Origin: Caprimulgus europaeus | Lineage: Eukaryota > Chordata > Aves > Caprimulgiformes > Caprimulgidae | Reading direction: 5' to 3' | Assembly: GCA_907165065.1 (NCBI GenBank) | Contig: OU015529.1 | Span: 3,899,054 to 3,963,053 of the forward strand | DNA: 64,000 nt | In this document: piece after piece, positions 10,697 through 22,664 of the stretch | Position numbering within the stretch: the stretch's first letter is position 1 | Layout of the letters: each line of letters starts with the position of its first letter | Notes under the pieces: model-generated | What the model was told of the DNA's origin: nothing | Database searches by the model: none | What the model saw: the letters and a program-made list of their open reading frames with translations, nothing else | Translations under genes and position numbers: made by a program

Positions 10697-13686
10697 AGAT
10701 CCAGAAATACATTTTAACAGGGGAGAATAATGAATAATCTGAGGATAGATATTGTGATTATAAAACAAAACATCCAGGTTGCTAATGTAAAGTTGTCTGA
10801 AATGAGTTGCTGCAGGTTTTCTTTATGATTAATCCACTCTTCCATTTAAAGCCATTAGGTACAGTGCTGCACTTGATTTAAAGTAAGTGCAGTTAATATT
10901 TTGGGTTATAAATTCCAGGCAAGAGAGTAAGAAATCATCAAAAAGTACAATTCTTCTTGTAAAGCAACCACAAATTCTTCTTAGTCCTTGCCCAAAAAAA
11001 ACAAGGGGCAGGTTCTGCTGCTGCAGCTGGATTTTGCTGGCAGTGTGTTGGGGAATTATGAGCGCGGCGTTAACGGGAGCTGTTGTGACACATCTTTTGT
11101 CAGGGAGTCTATGGGAAGGGAGCGAGGAGAGGGCTATACTTAATCAGTATAAATGTCAGTAGCATATTTTAATAAATTCTTGATTTTGCTTGGACTGTTT
11201 GCAATTGCATATTTAAAAGGAATCTGCCATCCCCTTCCGAAGGTATGTGACATTTAAAAGATCTGTAAAGAAGATTGGTTTGACAGCTTCAAATTACATT
11301 TGAAAGAGTTTTTTTCCTTTCAAAACAGAAAATGAATACTTCCTATTCTAAATGTCACTGCAAAGACATAAACATGTTTAATCAAATTATATATTTAATT
11401 TATGTAAAATGTAATTTTTTATTCATGCAAGAGACTCACTTGTTACATTTTTACCATCTCCGAAGCTTCCCAAAGTTGAGGAACTGCTGAATCTCTTGAA
11501 TAAATCACTGCTCAACAATTTTTTTCAGATTCTTCCAAAATAGTTGTTGGCTTATTGTTGGATGTCCCCACTGCCAGGTATTTGTGTTTTGCCTGGGGCT
11601 GCCACATGGCTTTCATTCACAGAGCCAAGGAGTTGGCCAGGTCTTGCCAGGGTCAAGGCTGCAACTCCCGTGGAGGAGCTGGGGTAGGTGAGATGGTGGT
11701 GGAGGACCTCTTGGGATGCTCTGGGCTTGTGACACCATGGTTGCACACCAAGGTTTTTGCTTGTCTGCACTGTTGTAGAGCGTGAGGGCTGTTGACCATC
11801 AGTTTATATCCTCTTGGATACATCTCATGGTGAACCAAAGCCACCGTGATCAAGCTGCTGGGACAAAACTCTGAGACCTCTCCAAGGGGAGAGGAAAAGC
11901 TGTTGGATTTGGTGCTCTGGACTCCAGCTTTCATGGCATATGCATCAAGGGCAGATGTCTGAAACAGCCCAGCAGGTCCCCAGAAGATAAGGAGCTTTGG
12001 CTCCTGGCAGGTCTGCCAGCCTTTCTGTGCTGCTGTGCACGAGCTCGGTGGAGCAGCTACCTCCTCATCTCTGTCTCCGCCAGCAAAACCTCACGGGCTG
12101 GAGCTGCAGGCAGCAGAGCCAGCAGTTCAGCACCAGCTGCCTTCGAGGACAGGCTGCTTTTCAAGAAAGAAGATTGAGCAGTAATCCAGAGTGAGTCCCA
12201 GGAGCAAAAGCCTCCTTTAAGCAGGCATGTGTCATCAGATGGTGTCACCTGGCTCAAGATGGATGGGTGTTCAGGGGCTTGGGCTTTCTTGCTAAGAGAG
12301 GAAGCAACAGAGGAAGAATTGACGTCAAAAAAACAAAGCAAACCCAGGGAATTCAGCCATTTTTGCCTTGTTTCTATTTTGATGTCTGCAAACTTCACGT
12401 ATTTGCTGAGCAAATACAGATGCTAAACTCATGGTTGTCCCAGATAAGGTCAGAACTCTTAAGGTTGTACCTGCCCAGGTGTGAATATAGTAAGCTCAGC
12501 AAACTTTTGAGCATGCTGTGTTGTCTTCATCTGTGTTTCCTGATGACCAGGCAGGCTGTGGGTTAGCTCTGGCAGACTGGAGGATGTTGTGCAGGTTCTA
12601 AAAGCCAGGAAGCAGCAATGAGTGTAGACATTGACTGGAAGCCCTCTCTGAAGGAGGGAAGAGCAGGACCTGCAGACTCCTCTGTGGCAGTGGAGCATTT
12701 TGCTCAGGCTCTGGACGTGGAGAACTGTCTTGGTTTATACAACTCTGTAGTGATTCCTTCCTTTTCCACTTTTTAATTTCGTCAATAATTACAATTAGTA
12801 ATTCTGGTTGAAGTGCTCACTGGTCAGGAAGAAGTAACAGCACTGGGAGTTAATTGCACCACTGCCAGGCAGATCCTGCTTAAGGGCAGATCCATGCTTC
12901 TGAGGACATCAAGGCTTGGGGCACATCAGAAGGCATGGCTTGACCAGTTATTTGGTAGATAGAGGAGCCCTTCATCTTTCAGGAGAGCACAGCAAGGACA
13001 GAGCAAGCAGAGCCAGCATGACATGCTGGAGAGCAAAACCCAAAAACTTGATGGTCCTCATCCTTTAGCAGGAAAAAGTGTCAGAAGCCCTTCATCTAAG
13101 GCAGGTCATGGTCTCATGATCTAGAATTTCTCAGCCCTCTTTGTGTTCCCAACGGGTATATTTATTAATATAGGAGATGGCCAAGCCAAAGCAACTTAAA
13201 TGAGGATCTTTCATGCAAAGACCCCCATCCTGGAGCAGTCCTGGTGATTGCTCCAGGTAGATGTGGTGACTGTGACAGCTCTGACCATCAGGCTTCCCTT
13301 AAAGAGGAAGACTTTCTTGGGTAAAGCCAAAGATCTGGCAGAGTTTGGGTCTTTCAGCTGTTTTTTGCTAACAGCGAAGCGGGGTTGAGTGAATGAAGTG
13401 ATATTGACAAAGCTGTAATTTAGGTAATTAGCCAGCTGTGTGTGTATTGAAAAGGACAGGGAATATTTCTTCCCTGATTTGCAGTTTCCCTAGAAAGGAG
13501 AATGTATCCAACTGAAGATACACAGGAACTCGCAGTTCAGGGGTAGCTAAAAACATTGAATTTGGCAAATGGGGGGAGACATGCATTTCTGGAGACACCA
13601 AAGGCAGGTCCTGAATGTTTTCTGAGCCCTCCCTCAGTGTACCTCCAGTGTTGGCCTGATGTTAGAATAGCACAGAAGATGCCAAG
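10697..13686. other. unique non-coding sequence
   Basis: No gene recognised. 10700-11540 is AT-rich (for example TAAAGTAAGTGCAGTTAATA and the 11380-11425 AT run) and could include regulatory sequence. 13370-13480 is a further AT-leaning patch with AATTTAGGTAATTAGC. The rest is ordinary unique DNA. Open frames (up to 118 codons, minus strand, 12057-12413) carry no known motif. Confidence 0.5.
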
Positions 13687-13804
13687 TGGGATGAGGCTTT
13701 GAGCAGCCTGGTCTAGTGGAAGGTGTCCCTGCTGATGGCAGGGGGGTTGGAACTGGATGAGCGTTAAGGTCCCTTCCAACCCAAACCATTCCATGAGTCT
13801 GTCA
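13687..13804 (+). mobile_element. CR1 LINE tail fragment
   Basis: The last 118 bp or so of a plus-strand CR1: GGGATGAGGCTTTGAGCAGC, GTCTAGTGGAAGGTG, GGCAGGGGGGTTGGAACTGG, CCCTTCCAACCC and a degenerate tail (CCATGAGTCTGTCA). It is a strong 5' truncation. Confidence 0.95.
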
Positions 13805-14875
13805 TAGAGGGGGGTTATTTTGCACCTGATAATGTAAAATTTCCTGATCCTGACTTGCTCCTTCTCTGGGATTTGAAAGCACCTTTCTTCAGGCTGAGGG
13901 ACACTGAGTTCCCATGTGGTGAACTAAAAGTGTGGTCAGAAGGGTTTGTCCTCCATCTGCATCCTTATGTCAGGCTGGAACTGAAATTCAGGCTGGGCAG
14001 AACATTCCTGATTTGGGGTATATTTTATATTTAAATTTTATTTCTTAAAAAAACCTTGCAAATATTCCCTGCAATATTTCTAGTTCAAGCACAGCAGGTT
14101 GGTGTGGAGATTTTGGCAGGTGGAGAGCAGTAAACAGTAGAGATTTTCAGTGTATTCCTCCTTTATGTTTTAGGGGAAATGCACAGTCTATAGTTGTTTG
14201 GGTTTTTTTTTTTATTACCCATTTCAGGATGAAATATGTTGCACCATTAAGTTGTATATTTCCATTGAAATATATGGCAGGAATAAAATTCCAGATAAAA
14301 GGTAACTGTTTGACATTCTGGATAGTTGTTGTCACGCCGTTAAAATAACACATTGACTACTAACTTGATAGGAGACAAAGATGGAGAGGAAGCTGTGTCA
14401 GCAGGATTTTCTGAGGAACCCTGAGGAACCACCATCCTGGTGCTGCCTTCCCTCACTTGTACCTTTTCCTCTGCACTCCAAAAGCAGAGGTTGCCCTGAA
14501 ATATTAACATCTTGAGAACTTCATTTTCTAAGTAAAATAATCTGCCCTGCTTTTTCCAAAAGAAAATACACTTGTGGTACGTTTCAGCACAGCATAGTGG
14601 TGTTTAAAGTTTGTTTTCACTCTGCATGTGCTCTGCTGGCAGGGGTTTAAATCTAAAATTAGAAGAAAGTGGAGACAAACTGCAGTTAACTGAGCTAACG
14701 AGATTTCAGGAGATTGCTGTTCCACACCCTACACTGGCCAAAGCCTTAATGCTGTTGGGTGTAGGGTCATCTCAACTGAGTCAGACAAGATTATTTTAAG
14801 TATTGTGTTATATATTTTACCCATCGGTCACAATTGCTCTATTTTAAGCTCTTGCTGACTCACTACCTACCATCC
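13805..14875. other. unique non-coding sequence
   Basis: Nothing recognised except a T run at about 14201-14213 and a 10-bp tandem doublet (CTGAGGAACC) at about 14410-14430. 13970-14360 is AT-rich. Confidence 0.55.
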
Positions 14876-15171
14876 CTGGGGAGGGACTTTTTATAAGGGC
14901 AGGTAGTGACAGGACAAGGGGAAATGGCTTTAAACTGGCAGAGGGGAGATGCAGATGAGATGTGAGGAAGAAATTCTTTGGTGTGAGGGTGGTGAGACCC
15001 TGGCCCAGGTTGGCCAGAGAAGCTGTGGCTGCTCCTCCCTGGAAGTGTTCTCGGCCAGGTTGGATGAGGCTTTGAGCAACCTGGTCTAGTGGAAGGTGTC
15101 CCTGCTGCTGGCAGGGGGGTTGGACCTGGATGAGCTTTAAGGTCCCTTCCAACCCAGACCAGTCTGTGATT
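14876..15171 (+). mobile_element. CR1 LINE, 5'-truncated 3' end
   Basis: Plus-strand CR1 of the 872/45843 group. It starts in CTGGGGAGGGACT, passes through GACAAGGGGAAATGGCTTT and GAAATTCTTTGGTGTGAGG, and ends in CCCTTCCAACCCAGACCAGT. The terminal octamer repeats are reduced to CTGTGATT. Confidence 0.95.
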
Positions 15172-17368
15172 AATAATCAGTAGTCTTTGTCCCCTGTCAA
15201 GGGTCCATCCTACAGTTGCTGCACTCGATTCAAAACAGCCAAGTGTGTGCAGAAATAAATATTTTTGCTAATGCAGAATACTGTACATGTCTGGTTATGT
15301 GCTGTAAGGACATAGATGAAGTCTAGTATGAACAATAAATCCAGCTACTGCCATGCAAGAATTTTGGAGGCAACCTGTAGAGTATGAAATAGCTGAAGGC
15401 AAAGGCGTTGAAAAGAAGAGCAAAGCCAGCACAGGTTTTCTCAGCAGTTTGCCACCTTGCAGTGCTCGATGATTCCTCCAAGCTCAGTGTCTAAACTGCC
15501 CCTTGCATCTCCCAGTGGAGGTGGAGGTGCTTCCCCAGAGACACAACTCTGGACTGTGGACACCTTTCCCATGCAAACTGGATGGAACTCATGGAGGTGC
15601 AGTAATGAACCATGGACATCTCCTGGAACCAGTAGACCAGAAGCTGTTGGGGGCCCAGTTGTGTGTAGGTTGTTTAGAGTAACACTAGACAGTGATGGAA
15701 ATGTATGGTAGATTCTTGCAGGATGGGAGGAGTGAACTTGATGACCTAATGCATCCCTCTTTCCTCACCTTTTCCCCCAGCTGAGCTTAATTTGTCTCAT
15801 TGACTGGACTATAAAGGCTTGTGAGAAGTAGGAAAGAAGGAGATCTTGGTTTCCAGAGGGTTTTTTGTGCTTGAAATGTGGTACTGGCTGCAGTTGTGCT
15901 TGTGGTTTCTCTAGTCAATATGTGTGAACATTTTTGGAGCTCTAAGGACACTATATAAATACTGAGCTTTTTGCTGTAGATGATGGTCTCATCTGGACCG
16001 TGCTGTTATGGTTGCAGATGTTCCTGCTCAGCTGGAGGTCACCATGGCCATGGTTGAGACACAGAGCTTGTGAGCGCAGAGTTTGCTGTTGAAGGGGGTA
16101 GTGAGGGTGGTACCTGGGGCCAACCTGGCTGACCTTTCAGTGAAACAGGGCAGGAAGCACCCACCAAACCCTTGCTGTGACCTCTGCTGCAGGAGCAGTG
16201 AGTTTGTAGATCACCACCACTACGTCCAAGATGATTGTATGTTTAAAATATTATTGAAGAACTAGTACTTGAGGAGTAACTGGGTAGGTGGTGGTGTGCT
16301 TTTCCCAACAGAAGTGCTGTCTGCCTTACTGCTGTCTTTCTGATCCTTCAGACTTTCATTTATGGTGGTGGCAAGACATGACCCTTAGCATAATTGTTTT
16401 GGCAACTGTTAATGGTTATTTCTTTCCAGTGGTCTGTGCAGTAAAGCATCCAACTCCGTGTTTCCTCATATGTGCATGTCCTCTGGGTGTCAGCCCCTCT
16501 TACTGCCCATTTCTGCTGATTTTAGGAGGTGATGGGTCAGGTCCAGCATTGTGGTGTTCCTGCCCAGGCTCTCCTGGCATGGCTCCACGCTGTTGGAGTG
16601 GAAGCTCAGGCTGTGGTGGTTGTAGCAGAAAAGCAAACAGAGTCCTGCTGCTGCCCGTGTGCCAAGATGCTGCACAGTTTTATTTCAGCACCTGGGTCTC
16701 ACTGGGTTTTTAAGTGAAATTCTTGGTTTATATTTGAATTCCTACTTGCATGTCAAGGTGTGGTCCCAAAGCAGTGAGCAATGACCCATCTCTGCTCTGG
16801 GGGAAGTCACCAGGAGGCTAAACCCACCATGCTCAAAAACATCCTGCCTGGAGAAGCCCACCGAGGGCTGTAAAGACGAGCTGTTACTAAAAGATCCTGG
16901 AGATAACAGTTGCAGCAATCTGACAGCGAAATGAAATAGCTTGAGATAGTAAATTCCATTTTTAGTCAAATAGAAAAAAATGTTCATTTTTCCATCATGA
17001 TAAACTGAGGGGTTTTTTTTGCACTATGTCTTATTTCTTCACTTTTCATACACGCATTTCCCTTGCTATTTATATCTTTACATGTGTGCAACTTGAAACC
17101 AGCCAGTTTGAAATGTTCTAATCTCCAATTTTCCATAAACATTCCTGCCTGGACCGAGACCCCCGTGCACTGAGTTTATGAAAACAATCCCCTCTAGGCA
17201 AAGATTTTTCTAATTCCCTGAATATAAGGGGAGAAGTTTCTAATGAAGTGTTGATAGGACCTTTAGGGTAATGTTGTGAGTAGGAATATCTACAAGAAGT
17301 AGTTCTCAAGCATTTTGCTGAATAAAGGATACTTTGCATTCCTATTATTGTTGCTATAACTTACTGGT
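15172..17368. other. unique non-coding sequence
   Basis: No gene or repeat recognised. The plus frame at 16288-16713 (141 codons) overlaps other open frames and shows no domain; I take it as chance. Confidence 0.5.
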
Positions 17369-17758
17369 TTGTTCAGCCTGGAGAAGAGGAGACTGAGAGG
17401 AGATCTCCTGGCGGTCTGGAACTTCCTCCCAAGGGGAAGAGGAGGGGCAGGCGCTGAGCTCTTCTCTCTGGCCACCAACGCCAGGAGCAGAGGCCATGGC
17501 AGGAGGATGTGGCAGGGGAGGGGGAGCTTGGCCATGGGGAAAAGGTTCTTGAGGCAGAGGGTGGTGGAGCACTGGTACAGGCTCCCCAGGGAGGTGCTCA
17601 TGGCCCCAAGCCTGACAAGATTCCATCAGCATTTGGCCAAGGCCCTCAGGGTCATGGTGTGAATGTTGGGCTTGTCCTGTGCAGGGACAGGAGTTGGACT
17701 CCATCATCCTGGTGGGTCCCTTCCAACTCACAATATTCGATGATTCTATGAGTCTATG
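17369..17758 (+). mobile_element. CR1 LINE 3' end, divergent subfamily
   Basis: This CR1 begins at the codons for [16 protein letters not shown] and stays open to about 17662, ending ...VVEHWYRLPREVLMAP and a few more residues. The 3' untranslated part ends in GGGTCCCTTCCAACTCAC, AATATTC and GATTCTATGAGTCTATG. The TCCAACTCAC form marks a subfamily shared only with the 21461 fragment here. The product would be an ORF2 C-terminal remnant of about 98 residues with no catalytic part. Confidence 0.93.
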
Positions 17759-18282
17759 TTTCTGCTTTCATGTAAAGTCTGCTTTTAAATATGTAAATAG
17801 CTCTACTGTGACAACATGTACTTTCCAATTTCAAAATACCTTTTTCAAGATGAAAAATTACTGCAAAATAATTGATTCTGCTCAAATGTCTTCTATTAAG
17901 CAGGTATAATGTTTGCTGTAAGAGGCCTTGCAGAGTGTTATTTCCGATGCACACACAATAATTTCAGCTATTAGGCAATTCCCCCGTATGTGAACACTTA
18001 AAGCCTGATGGACATTCGTGTTATTAAAGGGCTTTGCAGAGGAGGACGTGGCAATGTTCCTGGGTGCTGCTGGAATTATTACACTGGTGGGATGTGCAGG
18101 TTGTGAACACCAGCAGCTTTCTGTCCCCTTGCAGCGTTACGGGGCCATGTGCTGGGAGGGCTCCCATTACCTGTTTGCATGGATGAGTTTTGGAGGGTGC
18201 ACACCGGAGCTGGGAAGCCCCTGGGCTGCGGTGGGTGCAGGCAGCCTTGATTGCCTGCCGTGGTCCTTGTCCTTCACTGATA
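17759..18282. other. unique non-coding sequence
   Basis: Nothing recognised. 17780-18000 is AT-rich. Confidence 0.55.
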
Positions 18283-18705
18283 AGGGCAGCGGAGCTGGGG
18301 AAGGGTCTGGAGCACAAGTGTGCTGAGGGCACTGGGGGTGTTGAGCCTGGAGAAAAGGAGGCTGAGGGGAGACCTTCTGGCTCTGTCCAAGTCCCTGACA
18401 GGAGGGTGGAGAGAGGTGGGGGTGGGTCTGTTCAACCAAGGACCAAGGGACAGGACAAGAGGAAATGGCTTCAAGTTGTGCCAGGGGAGGTTCAGATTGG
18501 GTATTAGGAAAAAATTCTTCACTGAAAGGGTTCTCAGGCACTGGAACAGGCTGCCCAGGGCAGTGGTGGAGTCCCCATCCCTGGAGATATTTAAAAGATG
18601 GGTAGATGGGGTGCTCAGAGATGTGGTTTAGAGGTGGACAGGTACGACTGGACTCGATGATCTCAAAGGTCTTTTCCAACCAAACAATTCTATGTTTCTA
18701 TGATT
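18283..18705 (+). mobile_element. CR1 LINE 3' end
   Basis: Plus-strand CR1. It opens with GCAGCGGAGCTGGGGAAGGG, has an open ORF2 C-terminal frame, and ends CTCGATGATCTCAAAGG, CTTTTCCAACC, TTCTATGTTTCTATGATT. It is closely similar to the 3' half of the 23655-24571 copy but lacks about 12 bp (the TTCCCGGCTGAG stretch). Same tail type as 31636 and 40003. Confidence 0.96.
18320..18631 (+). pseudogene. CR1 ORF2 C-terminal remnant
   Basis: A 103-codon open stretch encodes the conserved CR1 ORF2 C-terminus: [17 protein letters not shown] near residue 9, then [17 protein letters not shown], then [17 protein letters not shown], and [14 protein letters not shown] near the end. The reverse-transcriptase core is missing, so it cannot be functional. 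The apparent start Met is simply the first Met in the open frame. Confidence 0.9.
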
Positions 18706-20151
18706 CATCACCCATCTCAGGCTCCATCATCCTGTTTTCAAACTTCATTGTCAAAGTAGCTGGCTCTGGGGCGTTAAGCAGTGTTTAGTTCAGACCAGGA
18801 GGCTGTTGATCCCACCATGAGTAAAACCATTCTTTGGCTTTTTCCCATGGTGATGAGACATTCCCTGGTGGACCCTCTGGTGCTGAGACCCACAGCATCA
18901 GAGAAGGGAAGATGCCAGCTACAGAATCTTGCAGCTTTGCAGGTCACTGAAAAATAAGATCATGTCCTCATGTTCACTGGCAAACTGGTGGGCAAGAGGT
19001 CTGTGGGAGAGCTGGGCTGCAGCCTGGACAGTGCTGACCCTGCTGTGGGGTTGGCCATGATGCTCTAATCAAAATGATGTTGGTCTTAGTTCTTCTCTTA
19101 CTGAGACCTCTCGTGGCACTGGTGTTTCAGGAACTTGAACTTCTTTGGGAGTCCCCATGGACAGAAGTCCTAAACTCACCTAAGTGCAATCTTGACACCG
19201 TTCCCACTTCCCTAGAGTTTACTTCAGAAGATTTTGGCTAAATCTTGCTGGAACAGGACCATGGCTTGGTCTCCTCAACATCTATTCAGTTTGCTTTCAA
19301 TAACACTTAAAAAAAGTTAATTGCAAACAGCATCTGTGTGCATCTCATCCCAGGCTCAGCTTCTGCACTCCCTGGGTGCTCCAAATTACTGTTCCCATCT
19401 CTTGGGGCTTCTGGTTGTATAGAGATGCTGGAGGAGGATGTGCTTGGAGAACCTTTCCGGTAATACAGCTCTGTAATCATGTGCAAAGATTGAACTGGGA
19501 CCTCTGGATCAGGAGGTGTGAGTTGCTGCTGCCAGTGCTAAAAGCATTCTGTTTCTGTGACTTCCAGGGTTATTTTTTAGCTGTCATTTGTAGAGTTACT
19601 GGTACTCCAGGGAAAGGTATTTTGATGCTTTTGATTCCAAAACACCTGACCCTTGGCAAAGAGTGCCTCAAAATTATTTAACTGGCTTTACTTCTTCAGA
19701 AAATAGCTCCTTTGTCTAAAATTAATTTGAATTAATTTGAATTTGAGCTGTTAAAAGGTATTTCTCTCATGATAAATTATTTTTTTTTTAGCAGTGAATG
19801 TTCATCTCCTCCACAGTGATGCTGCCTCCTCAATTTCCTTCTCCAGCATTCCCAATAGCTGCTCAAGGTGCAGCCCAAGACCTGATATTTGGATGCAAAA
19901 ATCCTTATTTCAAGTATTTGAAGTATCCATGATAAAGGGCCCCCTGGAAAGAGAGATGTGCAGCAGGAGCTGGGAGTGATCTGTAGTGATGGTGTTGCAG
20001 TGATGTGGTGTGAAATCCTGTACCCTCGCATTATGTTTTAGGGAAAAAAAGGTGTTGTAGTAAAGTGACACTTTCCCTTTGGTGTTTGGCTAGTCCCTTC
20101 TGCAGGTGCTGATGGACCATAGCTAGTGCTGCCAAGGGAAGCAAGGTAGGA
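18706..20151. other. unique non-coding sequence
   Basis: No gene recognised. A short direct duplication (AATTAATTTG twice) lies at about 19720-19741. Open frames are at most 101 codons and have no motif. Confidence 0.5.
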
Positions 20152-20170
20152 AAATAATAATAATAATAAT
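20152..20170. repeat. (AAT)n tract, left side of a CR1
   Basis: About six AAT units directly before the CR1 tail. A matching (AAT)5 tract follows the CR1 at 20431-20446. Confidence 0.95.
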
Positions 20171-20172
20171 CA

Positions 20173-20430
20173 TAATCATAGAATCCCAGACTGGTCTGGA
20201 TTGGGAGGGACCTTAAAGCTCATCCAGTCCCAACCCCCCTGCCAGCAGCAGGGACACCACTAGACCAGGTTGCTCAAAGCCTCATCCGACCTGGCCTGGA
20301 ACACTTCCAGGGAGGAGCAGCCACAGCTTCTCTGGGCAACCTGGGCCAGGGTCTCACCACCCTCACAGAAGTGAAGAATTTCTTCCTAATGTCTAATCTA
20401 AGCCTCCTCTCTTCCAGTTTAAAGCCATTA
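20173..20430 (-). mobile_element. CR1 LINE inserted in an (AAT)n tract
   Basis: Minus-strand CR1 of the 5901/10351 group. Its 3' tail (ATCATAGAATCCCAGACTGG) abuts (AAT)n on the left and its truncated 5' end (AGTTTAAAGCCATTA) abuts (AAT)n on the right. A small deletion near 20259 (GACACCACTAGACC instead of GACACCTTCCACTAGACC) is private to this copy, as is an insertion of five or so bases near 20369 (ACAGAAGTGAAGAATTTC). Confidence 0.95.
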
Positions 20431-20446
20431 CAATAATAATAATAAT
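20431..20446. repeat. (AAT)n tract, right side of a CR1
   Basis: Five AAT units after the CR1 5' end. With 20152-20170 this suggests insertion into a pre-existing microsatellite or a target duplication made of AAT units. Confidence 0.93.
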
Positions 20447-20448
20447 GG

Positions 20449-20618
20449 AAATTATGGTTTGGAAAAGGGAGGAGAGTGCAGGTTGGCATTTAGAGGGAAG
20501 AGGAGTAGCTGGTAAGAATACCCCAGACCCATCTGTCAAAAGAAGAGCCCTTGGTCAGTGGTGACCAGCCAGGATGGACCACCCCTCCCAGTGTGCCCAG
20601 CCCAGCCCGAGGTGCTGC
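20449..20618. other. short unique spacer
   Basis: Nothing recognised between the (AAT)n/CR1 block and the CCCAT array. Confidence 0.5.
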
Positions 20619-20697
20619 TCCCATCCCATCCCATCCCATCCCATCCCATCCCATCCCATCCCATCCCATCCCATCCCATCCCATCCCATCCCATCCC
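20619..20697. repeat. (CCCAT)n pentamer array
   Basis: About sixteen perfect CCCAT units. The minus strand reads GGGATGGGATGGG, so it has many spaced GGG runs able to form G-quadruplexes. All frames stay open through the array, which produces spurious open frames with Ser-His-Pro-Ile or Gly-Trp-Asp-Gly-Met repeats. Confidence 0.98.
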
Positions 20698-21460
20698 TGC
20701 CCTGCACAGGTGGGTTTTCCAAGCCCATCTGACCTCATATGGTATCTCCACCTCTCACACAAATCCAGGAGGGCTGCAGGGAGGGTGGAGATGGAGGTGC
20801 TGCCCGTGCCAGCCTGGAATGGCACCTCATCACGCTGCGCCCTCCTAATGTCTGTGAGCGCCGGTAAATGCATCACTTCATTTCATACCGCATTTGCAGA
20901 GAAAGTGCCATTTTACTGAACATTAGGGTTGAATTCTTAACTGACTGATCAATCTGAGTAGGAAGTTAAAACGCTGAGTATTAATGGACAAGTGGAACCA
21001 TTCATCAGGGTCACAGCAGATGAGCAGTTGTCAGCATTTATGGTCACAGTATTTACGTACCGGGGGGCTTACGGATCGCGCTCCCCGCTGCCGGGTTTTT
21101 CTCAACGTGTGTGTGACACTCTGGCTTTGCACCTATTGATTATTTTCTCCCTTCTCAGACTCTTCTTTAAACACCCAAGCCTGAGTGACATGGGTCTAGG
21201 GCTTTTTTGCACACTTGGTTTCCTGGCAAAAGAGTTGGAAAAGGTTCATTTGTTCAACTGGTTTAATTTGATCTGGGAGGTGACTAAAGCAAGACAAATA
21301 AGGTTCTTTTAATGAAAGCATTTAACAATCTGTGGCAGATGCAGAAATCATAAAGCATTAGGAAAATACAATTCAAGGGTGTAAATAAGAAACATGCTTC
21401 AGGATTCACTCACCAAATTCATTTTGCTATCAGTGTTTTATCACAGGAAGAGGCATTTTC
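20698..21460. other. unique non-coding sequence
   Basis: No gene recognised. A small CpG cluster lies at about 21058-21108 (CGGATCGCGCTCCCCG). 20880-21000 and 21290-21430 are AT-rich and repeat-free, so conserved regulatory sequence is possible. Confidence 0.5.
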
Positions 21461-21525
21461 AAGAGTTGGACTCGATGATCCTTGTGGGTCCCTTCCAACT
21501 CACAATATTCTGTGATTCTATGATT
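21461..21525 (+). mobile_element. CR1 LINE tail fragment
   Basis: The last 65 bp of a CR1: AAGAGTTGGACTCGATGATC, GTGGGTCCCTTCCAACTCAC, then ATTCTGTGATTCTATGA. Same tail type as the 17369 copy. Confidence 0.95.
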
Positions 21526-22608
21526 TTTTTAAGCCAGTGAATTAAAATTTTTGTTCAAAACTAACCAAAATAGAAATGATCCTTAAACCTTCATGTGTTT
21601 TGTGAACATTTTCCCTTCATCTATTTTATTGGGATTTTTTTTTTAATTTAAAGCTGGGATTTCCTAAAATCTTTTTAGTCTACAGCTTTCAATTAGCTGA
21701 TTACTATAGATTATATGCATACTCTGGATACCTCATCAAGCTGTCTAATAGCTGGATCATATTGATTGTCCTTCAATTAATCACGTCCCCTATTTTCATT
21801 TATCAAAACCAAAATACATGTAATTAACTCTGAAGTGATATAGCTCTACCATAAAGTGATTTTGCTACTGCTGTAGAGATAACTGGCTAGATTATATTAA
21901 TAGGAAATGCAAGTTGAAATTAAATTAATGGTATCGTGTCCATCACAGAAGAATAATTTTTAAAAAAAAAGGAAAAGTGAATGACCACAGTGAGGAATCC
22001 TTTGTAACAGCAGATACAGAGGTTTATGTCTGTTTTCTTATTTACATCTTGGGGACTTGCCATCCTTGAGCTTTGCAATGATTGCCATCAAATCTCCCCA
22101 GTTGCAAGAAATGCCCCAAATTTCTCACCAAGTGGAAAGAGGGGACTGAGAAGATGCAGAGTGGGTGATTGCAGATTTATTTATTTTTTTACATCAGTTG
22201 GATAGTTTATGGAAAAAAAACTCTACCAGATGACATTGTTTTGCTTTAAAAGCAACTTTATTAATTTGTCTGTAATCTCTCCTTCACCTCAGCGCTCAGA
22301 TTGAAATTGGCTCGATGTGCTTTAATTCCACGACAGACTGAATTGTAATAAATAATATACAATATCCCCAAACCAGCTTGCTTCAATTGGCATGGTGTTT
22401 CTGAACAGCGGATTTCCAAGTTGCTCATCGTGGCTGAGACTTGAATCTGCAGTTTTATTCATAAACACAACTGTGTGTAGACTTGGGGAGAGCAGAGTAT
22501 TTGTGTGTATCATCATTCATGCTTCTGAGGAGAACGGACATGATCTGGAAGTGCAGGCTTTGTGGTAGTGCATTGGGGCTAATTATTGAAGAACTGATGT
22601 TGTTTCAA
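21526..22608. other. AT-rich, repeat-poor block; candidate conserved non-coding sequence
   Basis: About 1.1 kb with very few CpGs, no interspersed repeat and many ATTA-type words (CTTCAATTAATCACG at about 21770, GTAATTAAC at about 21820, ATTAATAGG at about 21896, TTTATTAATTTG at about 22258). Such composition is typical of vertebrate developmental enhancers, but composition alone does not prove it. The 64-codon minus frame at 22322-22516 has no motif. Confidence 0.35.
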
Positions 22609-22664
22609 AATCATAGAATATTTAGGGTTGGAAGGGACCTTAAAGATAATCTAATTCCAACCTT
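22609..22664 (-). mobile_element. CR1 LINE tail fragment
   Basis: Minus-strand CR1 tail: AATCATAGAATATTTAGGG, GGAAGGGACCTTAAAG, then ATCTAATTCCAACC. Only the last 55 bp or so is present. Confidence 0.9.

Noticed and set aside
18167-18679. 170-codon minus-strand open frame
   Set aside because: Antisense of the CR1 copy at 18283-18705.
20619-20697. Possible interstitial telomere
   Set aside because: The unit is CCCAT/ATGGG, not CCCTAA/TTAGGG.
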